Positions 1 through 5,067 of a stretch of DNA of 5,939 bases are shown in pieces. This DNA comes from Pyrinomonadaceae bacterium (GTDB lineage Bacteria; Acidobacteriota; Blastocatellia; Pyrinomonadales; Pyrinomonadaceae). The notes beneath the pieces are model-generated. The model saw only the letters and a program-made list of their open reading frames with translations, was not told where the DNA came from and ran no database searches. Position 1 is the first letter of the stretch, and every line of letters begins with the position of its first letter. The translations under genes and the position numbers were made by a program. Location of the stretch: NCBI GenBank assembly GCA_013812565.1, contig JACCTF010000944.1:1-5939 (forward strand), read 5' to 3'.

Positions 1-594
1 GATCACACGGTTACGGTCAACACGCCGAAGTAATTCCTCAAGGTATGCATCTTTAGCGGGGTCCTGCTGAACAACTGCGTACTTGATCGCCACGCACAGG
101 CCCGCATCCATTAACCGCCCCACCACATCCAGCCCCGCCTCTTTACCGGCGCCAAAGTTGTTTTCCTCTTTCAGATAGAGAATCAACGGAAGCCCGGCGG
201 CTTCCACGATCTCTGTCAACCCTCGCTCTAGACCAGACGCATCACGCGGGTCGCCACACGGCAGCATCATCGCACACGGAAATTTACGAGCGCGCAGGAG
301 CGGCGCTTGATCCATTGCCCTTCCATACGAAGGACCGATACTGGGGATCGGCCACAAATCCCCGACGAAACTGATCAACCAATCAAGCAGTTCCTCATAT
401 TCTGCGAGGGTTAAGTGATAGAGGAAAGCATTTCCGCCATATAGGAAGCGGGTAATCCCGCCGTTAACGATGTGGCGGATCACAAGATTATTCTGCTCGA
501 AGTCGAGCGACCGCCGCGAATCTGACTTCCGCGCCAGTGGCGGTACGGCGAAGACGCCGCGCAAATCTTCCGGGGAAACAGGTGTGGTTTTCAT
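1..594 (-). CDS. DapA-like (dihydrodipicolinate synthase family) protein, C-terminus outside window
   Basis: Class I aldolase/lyase of the DapA/NanA superfamily, a TIM barrel that forms a Schiff base with a 2-keto acid. The 198 codons in the window are open without a stop, and the reading frame runs off the left edge. The family's catalytic residues can be placed: Tyr140 (context LILYLKEE) and the Schiff-base Lys171 (context VAIKYAV), about 31 residues apart against 28 in E. coli DapA. The barrel-start glycine region (GGITRFLYGGNAFLYHLTL, residues 45-63) matches the DapA GTTGE..TL segment, but the Thr-Thr pair that binds the substrate carboxylate is replaced by Gly-Gly-Asn. This argues against a true lysine-pathway DapA. 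The ATG at 594 is chosen because it directly follows an excellent ribosome binding site. It is the last gene in the run and is 193 bases from the amidohydrolase stop. The substrate is unknown; sugar-acid or keto-acid cleavage is inferred only from family and neighbours. Confidence 0.85.
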   Translation of the reverse strand, partial: MKTTPVSPEDLRGVFAVPPLARKSDSRRSLDFEQNNLVIRHIVNGGITRFLYGGNAFLYHLTLAEYEELLDWLISFVGDLWPIPSIGPSYGRAMDQAPLLRARKFPCAMMLPCGDPRDASGLERGLTEIVEAAGLPLILYLKEENNFGAGKEAGLDVVGRLMDAGLCVAIKYAVVQQDPAKDAYLEELLRRVDRNRVI

Positions 595-604
595 TTCACC
601 TCCT
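595..604 (-). promoter_or_regulatory. Strong Shine-Dalgarno sequence of the left DapA-like gene
   Basis: The minus strand reads AGGAGGTGAA immediately before the ATG at 594, close to a perfect anti-16S match, with 4 bases between GGAGG and the start codon. It is the strongest ribosome binding site in the window and fixes the start of the gene. It implies that this gene is translated independently rather than by coupling to the amidohydrolase. Confidence 0.75.
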
Positions 605-787
605 TTATGAGTTGCACTTGATCTTTCGCTTTGTTCCAACGCGATAAATCATCAGCGACTTCTCAAGTGTGTCGTATAGGTCGTATGCTTTGCCCTGAAT
701 CGTCGTTGCGACACGACGATCCGCCTCGACTCTCACGACTCTGCCGCGGTGTAGGTGCAGCAAGAATCCGCAGGTGGGGTTGACCGC
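605..787 (-). pseudogene. In-frame remnant after the amidohydrolase stop; possible molybdopterin oxidoreductase N-terminal fragment
   Basis: The 193-base gap between the amidohydrolase and the left DapA-like gene is mostly filled by 60 sense codons in the same frame as the amidohydrolase, from just after its TAA to a TAA at 607-605 that sits against the next ribosome binding site. The other two minus-strand frames contain stops. The translation includes CGFLLHLHRGRVVRVEAD and later GKAYDLYDT and YRVGTKRK. I read these as resembling the N-terminal Fe4S4/Mo-bis-MGD domain of molybdopterin oxidoreductases, which has a cysteine cluster followed by a GRVVKVEGDP-type strand, then KGxA, then a YPLKRVG-type segment. 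Only one of the cluster cysteines is visible here and the spacing is shortened, so any such gene is dead. A GTG at 736 could alternatively start a 43-residue small protein, but no ribosome binding site supports it. The similarity is by eye and weak. Confidence 0.25.
699..720. repeat. Perfect 8-bp inverted repeat with 6-base loop
   Basis: The arms ATCGTCGT (699-706) and ACGACGAT (713-720) are exact reverse complements around the loop TGCGAC. It lies about 70 bases downstream of the amidohydrolase stop and about 105 bases upstream of the next start. There is no T-run on either side, so it does not look like a classic intrinsic terminator. It could be an RNA hairpin that tunes transcript stability or read-through, a small operator, or chance. 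Confidence 0.4.
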
Positions 788-2518
788 TTAGTGCTTCAAA
801 CCCGCCGCTTCGTTCTGATAAACCACTCGGCCGTCTACGACGGTCAATAGCACCTCTATATCTTTGATTTCATCCTCCGGGCATGAGAGAAAATCTTTTG
901 TGATGAGGATCAGATCGGCGAGCTTGTCGGTTTCGATTGAGCCTTTAATCTTTTCTTCAAAGGAAAGATAAGCGCCTGCGAGCGTCCACATGCGCAGCGC
1001 TTCCATTCTCTCGATGCGTTGCTCGGGGCTGATAACTGTGCCGTCTACTGTCCGGCGCGTGATCGCCATCCACATACCGAAGAATGGATGGTAAGGATTG
1101 ATCGCTTGGCGTGGGTCGAAGCGAATCATGTGATCCGATCCGCCGGCCACGATCACCCCGGCATCGAACAATGATCGCAGCGGCAGGAAGTGCGACATTC
1201 GTTCAGAACCCAACACACGCTCGAGTACCGGCGCATCGAGGTGGTGCCACGCGGGTTGGCAGTCAAAGACCACTCCGAGCTTCTTCGCTCGCGTGACGGC
1301 CTGCTGATTGGGGAAGTTGCCGTGTGTGACGGTAAAACGACGGTCACGGATCGGGCGCTCGCGGTCGGCCGCCTCGTAGGCGTCGAGCAGCACGTCGAGC
1401 GAGCCTCCACCCGTCACGTGGGCAGTCATCTGCCAGCCGAGTTCATTGGCAACACGCGCGACCTCAGAGACATTTTCTCGCGGGACGGCGAGGATGCCGC
1501 GATAGTGGGGATCATTGTAGCCGTAGACCCCGGTGTTCGCGCCATATGGCTCGCGCAGGTAAGCCGTGCCGATCAGAATGCCTCCGTCCATCACAATCTT
1601 CAACGACCCCGCGCGCAACCACTCATCGCCCCAGCCGGTAACAAACGGGATTCGTTCAATCTCTGCCCGCACCTGCTGCGGCGTGCCTTGCCCGCTGATG
1701 CGGTAAGTGACATAGCTACGCACGGTTAATTCGCCTTTGCGCTGCAGTTCCTGATACGCGCGGAAGCCATCGGCCACTTGCCCACGATCAATCGTGCTGG
1801 TAATGCCCACCCGATTGTAAGCCTTCTGCATGCTCTTGAGCGCCTGCACCTGTTCGGCCTGCGTTGCTGGTTCATCGCGCCGGAACTGCCCGAGCAGTTG
1901 CTGTGCGCCGAGGATCAAGCCTGTCGGTTCGCCTTTGCTGTCTTTGACGATCTTGCCGTCGGGCGGTTGCAAAGTGTCACGTGTGATGCCCAGTTTGGCG
2001 AGCAGGTGGGAATTGACCACCGAAGCGTAGCCGTTATCAGCCATCACAAATCTTTCGGGCGCGGCGGCGTCGAGTTCATAGCGCGTCGGGTAGCGGTGTT
2101 CTTTGAGGCGTGGCGCGAAGACTTTCGGGATCAGGATCACTCTGTCCGGCGGGAGGCGCGCCGCACGGCGACGAATGTAAGCCTGAATATCGGTAATTGA
2201 ATTCATCGCGGGCAGCGGATCTTCCCGTTCGCTGAGCGCGGCGCTGATGGGGTGTGTGTGGCTGTCAATCAAGCCCGGCAGCATTGTGCGCCCTCGCAGA
2301 TCAACCCGCTTCGTGTGAGACCCGGCGGTCTGGAGGACTTCCGCGTTGGTGCCGACCTTGAGAAAACGGTTGCCGCGAATGGCGACCGCCTCCGCAACCG
2401 GGTGCGCCTCCCGCATTGTCACAATCTTACCGTTGTAGTAGATCGTATCCGCAGTTTGCGCCTCAGCGTGGAAAAGCAGAACTCCGGTAAGAAGTGACGC
2501 CAGGGCAACTTTCATCAT
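788..2518 (-). CDS. Exported YtcJ-like metal-dependent amidohydrolase (Amidohydro_3 family)
   Basis: 576-residue hydrolase of the amidohydrolase superfamily (COG1574/YtcJ-like, PF07969), whose members hydrolyse amide or related bonds with one or two bound metals. A Sec-type signal peptide is visible: MMK, a hydrophobic run (VALASLLTGVLLF), then an HAEA|Q cleavage-like site near residue 20, so the mature enzyme is probably periplasmic. There is no lipobox cysteine. The N-terminal beta-sandwich strand (TIYYNGKIVTM) leads to the metal motif LPGLIDSHTHP with His87 and His89. Further expected ligands are His367 (TAHVTGGG), His399 (VTHGNF) and Asp462 (GGSDHMI), and the C-terminal LADLILITKD...VVDGRVVY sandwich closes the fold, so it looks full length and intact. 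ATG at 2518 is preferred over the upstream TTG at 2527: it overlaps the preceding stop as ATGA and puts a basic residue near the start of the signal peptide. ATG 2515 is also possible. The substrate cannot be predicted. Confidence 0.9.
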   Translation of the reverse strand: MMKVALASLLTGVLLFHAEAQTADTIYYNGKIVTMREAHPVAEAVAIRGNRFLKVGTNAEVLQTAGSHTKRVDLRGRTMLPGLIDSHTHPISAALSEREDPLPAMNSITDIQAYIRRRAARLPPDRVILIPKVFAPRLKEHRYPTRYELDAAAPERFVMADNGYASVVNSHLLAKLGITRDTLQPPDGKIVKDSKGEPTGLILGAQQLLGQFRRDEPATQAEQVQALKSMQKAYNRVGITSTIDRGQVADGFRAYQELQRKGELTVRSYVTYRISGQGTPQQVRAEIERIPFVTGWGDEWLRAGSLKIVMDGGILIGTAYLREPYGANTGVYGYNDPHYRGILAVPRENVSEVARVANELGWQMTAHVTGGGSLDVLLDAYEAADRERPIRDRRFTVTHGNFPNQQAVTRAKKLGVVFDCQPAWHHLDAPVLERVLGSERMSHFLPLRSLFDAGVIVAGGSDHMIRFDPRQAINPYHPFFGMWMAITRRTVDGTVISPEQRIERMEALRMWTLAGAYLSFEEKIKGSIETDKLADLILITKDFLSCPEDEIKDIEVLLTVVDGRVVYQNEAAGLKH

Positions 2519-3588
2519 CTCAACCAATGCTCCAGATATTGTGCGACGAACCCGTCATCATTCAAATGCGGGTAGCATGCATAAACCCGATCAATCTCTT
2601 CCATCTGTCCGGGCGAGAGGTCTTCGTGCGGATCCAAACACGAGCGGGACGTCATCAATCCCTGTCTGCGAAGCACCTCATGCAGCCCGGCGATGCAGCC
2701 CGCAAAATTATTCTTCGCGTCAAAGAACGCCGCATTCACATCGGTAATCTCAGCCGATTGCGCCAGCAGTGCGAAAGCGTTTCTTCCCCCGAGCCGTTTG
2801 CACTCGCGCACTGCGTCCAGCAATTCGACTGCGCGCCTGGTCCACACCGCCCAATGGCCCAGCAGGCCGCCGGCAAAGTGAACCGCAACCGTCTCACCAG
2901 CTTCTGCGAAACGAAACTCGGTCAGTAAATCAGCCACGATGTTGTCATCGTTGCCGGTGTACAAAGCCACATCTGTCGAGCGACCACTTTCTGCCAAAGC
3001 GCGAGCGACATCAAGCGTGTGATAGCGATTGAAAGCGGCTACTTTGACGGCCACCACATTCTCGATCTCTAAAAACTCACGCCAGAATTGGTAATCCAGC
3101 AAACGACCGCCTACCGCAGGTTGAAGGTAGAAACCAAAGAGTGGGATCACTGCGGCTACTCTTCGGCAATGCTCGATCAACTCTGTGGTTGAGGCTTCGC
3201 CAAGTGCTGCCAGGCTGAGCAGTCCTGCGTCATAACCGATCTCGCGCGCGCGCACCGCCTCCTGAACGGCCTGCCCTGTCGGGCCGCACACACCGGCTAC
3301 TTTGACGAGTCGCTTGCCGCTCGCCTGTTCATGCTCGCGCATTGTCGCCACCCCCAGCCGCAGCACCCACTCGAAGAGATTATGCTTTGGATCACGAATG
3401 GCGAACTGCGTGGTATGGACTCCGACTGCAATGCCGCCAACTCCCGCGTCGCAGTAATAACGCGAGAGCGCTATTTGCCGTCGTTCGTCAAGCTTGCGCT
3501 CAGCAGTCAAGACAAGTGGATGTGCAGGGATAACAACTCCGCGTAGCAGTGTCTTACGTATCTCACAATCTGATGATGAGGTAAGCAT
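2515..3588 (-). CDS. DapA-like (dihydrodipicolinate synthase family) aldolase/dehydratase
   Basis: 357-residue member of the DapA/NanA superfamily, longer than typical DapA (about 290-300). Visible landmarks are the barrel opening RGVVIPAHPLVLTA (16-29), the GGIAVGVHTTQF segment (51-62) with Thr59-Thr60 matching the DapA carboxylate-binding Thr pair, the catalytic Tyr154 (FGFYLQPAVGG) and the Schiff-base Lys182 (VVAVKVAAFNRYH). Tyr and Lys are exactly 28 residues apart, as in E. coli DapA. The extra length is mostly C-terminal, after an AGGLLGHWAVWTRR segment. The open frame extends to a TTG at 3621, inside the SDR gene, but ATG 3588 is chosen because it lies 7 bases after the SDR stop; a GAGGT element is about 12 bases upstream, further than ideal. 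Its stop overlaps the amidohydrolase start. The protein is clearly not a close copy of the left DapA-like protein. A cytoplasmic role in keto-acid cleavage or dehydration within a catabolic operon is inferred; the substrate is unknown. Confidence 0.87.
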   Translation of the reverse strand: MLTSSSDCEIRKTLLRGVVIPAHPLVLTAERKLDERRQIALSRYYCDAGVGGIAVGVHTTQFAIRDPKHNLFEWVLRLGVATMREHEQASGKRLVKVAGVCGPTGQAVQEAVRAREIGYDAGLLSLAALGEASTTELIEHCRRVAAVIPLFGFYLQPAVGGRLLDYQFWREFLEIENVVAVKVAAFNRYHTLDVARALAESGRSTDVALYTGNDDNIVADLLTEFRFAEAGETVAVHFAGGLLGHWAVWTRRAVELLDAVRECKRLGGRNAFALLAQSAEITDVNAAFFDAKNNFAGCIAGLHEVLRRQGLMTSRSCLDPHEDLSPGQMEEIDRVYACYPHLNDDGFVAQYLEHWLR

Positions 3589-3595
3589 GGCAGTG

Positions 3596-4621
3596 TCAGT
3601 ACCTCCCGTCGGTGACTTCAAACTTAGTCGGCTTGTTGAGACTCGCGCCGCCCGTCTCGATCCAGTCGGTGACCCATTCCATCAGGGTGCCCAAAGAGAC
3701 CAACGGATAACCAAGCAGCGCGTGGCAGAGCGCAGCGTTGCTGAGCAAGGCCATCTCGGATTCTTGCCCTTGGAATACCGCTTCACGCTTGAATCTCTGC
3801 GCGAAATACGCTGCTGCCCGCTGCACCGAAATCGTTTCCGGCCCGGTCACGTTCAAGATGCGCGGCGGCGAACCGCAGAGTTCAAGTGAGCGCAGAGCGT
3901 AGGAGTTGGCATCTCCCTGCCAGATTGCATTGAAACTGCCGACAGTCAGATTTATCGGCTGACCGTCATAAATCTTGCGCGCAACATCAACCAGCACGCC
4001 GTAGCGCAGATCAACCGCGTAATTGAGCCGGAAGATTAAACAGCGCGTGCCGTATTCCTGTGAGAAGTATTCAAACATCCGTTCACGTCCCAGACAGGAT
4101 TGCGCATATTCGCCGTGCGGCGATGGCGCATCCGCCTCGACCGAACCTCCGGAAGCGCCTTTGACGAGAGGGTAAACGTTGCCGGTGGAAAAGACCACGA
4201 TCCGCGATTGGCGATAACGTTCAGCGATGATGCCGGGAACAAAGGTGTTGATGGCCCATGTGAGATCAGTGCGTTCGGTCGAGCCGAATTTCCTTCCCGC
4301 CAGAAAAAAGACGTTCTCGCATTCAGGTAGCCCGGCAATCTGATTGCGGTCGAGCAAATCGCATGGAATCGTCTTCACGCCTATGTTCTCAAACTCCTCG
4401 TGCACGCGCGACGAAGAAAACCGTGAGACTGCAATCACGCGACGATTGACGCCGGCGGCTTCAGTCGCGCGTTTGATGCGACGCGCCAGCGACAATCCCA
4501 TCTTGCCACCAGCGCCGAGAATGATTACATCACCTATCAGACGGCGCATCGCATCAACATCATTCGCGCTCGGAGCGGAAAGCATTTCTTCAAGTTGAGC
4601 TTCTGTTTCGATTGATGACAT
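3596..4621 (-). CDS. NAD(P)-dependent epimerase/dehydratase-family SDR lacking the usual YxxxK lysine
   Basis: 341-residue extended short-chain dehydrogenase/reductase with a Rossmann fold. The dinucleotide motif is GAGGKMG (Gly36, Gly39, Gly42) after the strand DVIIL. The active-site region follows: VVFSTGNVYP with Ser145/Thr146, and the tyrosine in GEYAQSCLGRE at Tyr172. In the standard YxxxK motif residue 176 would be lysine; here it is cysteine, with Arg179 nearby. The later half has LIFRLNYAVDLRYGVL, IWQGDANSYALR and ILNVTGPETISV, typical of NAD-dependent epimerases. The frame is open upstream to 4990, but that part overlaps the DUF1080 remnant and reads as non-coding (low complexity, rich in Arg and Ser), so the ATG at 4621 is taken. 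It lacks a clear Shine-Dalgarno sequence. The gene is the likely first gene of the tight run leading to the DapA-like protein and the amidohydrolase. It could be a sugar epimerase, dehydratase or dehydrogenase. Confidence 0.86.
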   Translation of the reverse strand: MSSIETEAQLEEMLSAPSANDVDAMRRLIGDVIILGAGGKMGLSLARRIKRATEAAGVNRRVIAVSRFSSSRVHEEFENIGVKTIPCDLLDRNQIAGLPECENVFFLAGRKFGSTERTDLTWAINTFVPGIIAERYRQSRIVVFSTGNVYPLVKGASGGSVEADAPSPHGEYAQSCLGRERMFEYFSQEYGTRCLIFRLNYAVDLRYGVLVDVARKIYDGQPINLTVGSFNAIWQGDANSYALRSLELCGSPPRILNVTGPETISVQRAAAYFAQRFKREAVFQGQESEMALLSNAALCHALLGYPLVSLGTLMEWVTDWIETGGASLNKPTKFEVTDGRY

Positions 4622-4724
4622 TATCTGTTTGGGTGAGCAGTCAGGCGCGTTGGAATCCGCCCCAGCAAAGCCGTTGAACTGTAGATCAACCTCCCCCTGG
4701 AAACTCAATCTTCTTGATCGTTCG
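4622..4724. other. Short non-coding gap upstream of the SDR gene
   Basis: These 103 bases separate the stop of the DUF1080 remnant from the SDR start and are where a promoter for the operon would be expected. I see a GGGGGAGG element (4690-4697, minus strand) but no start codon at a workable distance, and no convincing promoter hexamers or terminator with a T-run. Confidence 0.4.
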
Positions 4725-5067
4725 TTATGAACGGTCGGGTTGCTGTTTCTCGATCTGCTTATGAATTCGCTCGGCCTCTTCCTTTGAGAGTTGGCAAATG
4801 CGCACATTGCGGAATGAGACACCTCCGTGATCGCCCTGCAACCGTAGCGGACCAGGATCATCAGCACGCTGGCTGGCTGCGCCCGCGCCCATCGGACCGA
4901 CTTCAACGTTTTCGAGCACCTTACTGGTTGTTGTGGATCACGGTCAGCCGCTGCCTTTGCCTTGTGAAGGTGATGTCGAAAGTTTGCCATTCACCGGCAG
5001 GCTTTGAAGCATTGACCGCCAGCGCCATGCGCCGGTACAGCGCGCCGCATCCGCCGTCTGCTATCAC
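4725..5067 (-). pseudogene. Truncated, frameshifted DUF1080 (3-keto-disaccharide hydrolase, PF06439) remnant
   Basis: Two minus-strand frames together encode the C-terminal half of a DUF1080 domain, a concanavalin-like beta-sandwich found in secreted glycoside-acting proteins. The first frame runs from the dehydrogenase stop and gives GGCGALYRRM, then VNASKPAGEWQTFDITFT and LTVIHNN, and ends at TAA 4923-4921. The second gives VLENVEVGPMGAGAASQR, then DDPGPLRLQGDHGGVSFRNV and a charged tail, ending at TAA 4727-4725. These are consecutive blocks of the family (CGALY, VNASKPAGEWQTFDI, LTVIHNG, DNVE..TGA, GPLRLQ.HG..V.FRN). Removing one C of the CC at 4926-4927 joins them as HNNSKVLENVE, so a single inserted base explains the break. 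The N-terminal half and signal peptide are absent: upstream sequence is the end of the alcohol dehydrogenase. About 115 residues remain of a domain usually near 200. The frameshift could be a sequencing error; the 5' truncation is not. Confidence 0.8.

Noticed and set aside
1190..1729. 179-codon plus-strand open frame inside the amidohydrolase
   Set aside because: It is antisense to an intact, motif-complete gene; its translation shows no recognisable domain and there is no ribosome binding site.
3589..3621. TTG start at 3621 for the right DapA-like gene
   Set aside because: It would overlap the SDR coding end and has no ribosome binding site; the ATG at 3588 just after the SDR stop is simpler.
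4036..4338. 100-codon minus-strand open frame inside the SDR gene
   Set aside because: It is an alternate-frame shadow of the well-supported SDR and has no family similarity.
4621..4689. 22-codon leader ORF with TTG start, ending in a TAATG overlap with the SDR start and preceded by GGGGGAGG
   Set aside because: The purine-rich element touches the TTG with no spacer, which is unworkable for ribosome binding, and the peptide shows no attenuator-like codon runs.
4680..4708. Possible promoter upstream of the SDR (TTGAGT, 17-base spacer, TCTACA on the minus strand)
   Set aside because: The spacing is ideal, but the -10 hexamer matches the consensus at only three positions; such matches are common by chance.
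4716..4736. Imperfect hairpin GATCGTTC/GAACGGTC around the DUF1080 remnant stop
   Set aside because: It has a mismatch, a short arm and no T-run on the minus strand, and overlaps the remnant's coding end, so a terminator call is not supported.
4622..4990. N-terminal extension of the SDR gene by 123 codons to a start at 4990
   Set aside because: It overlaps the DUF1080 remnant in another frame, has an Arg/Ser-rich translation without family similarity, and the Rossmann motif already lies about 30 residues after the ATG at 4621, as expected for the family.
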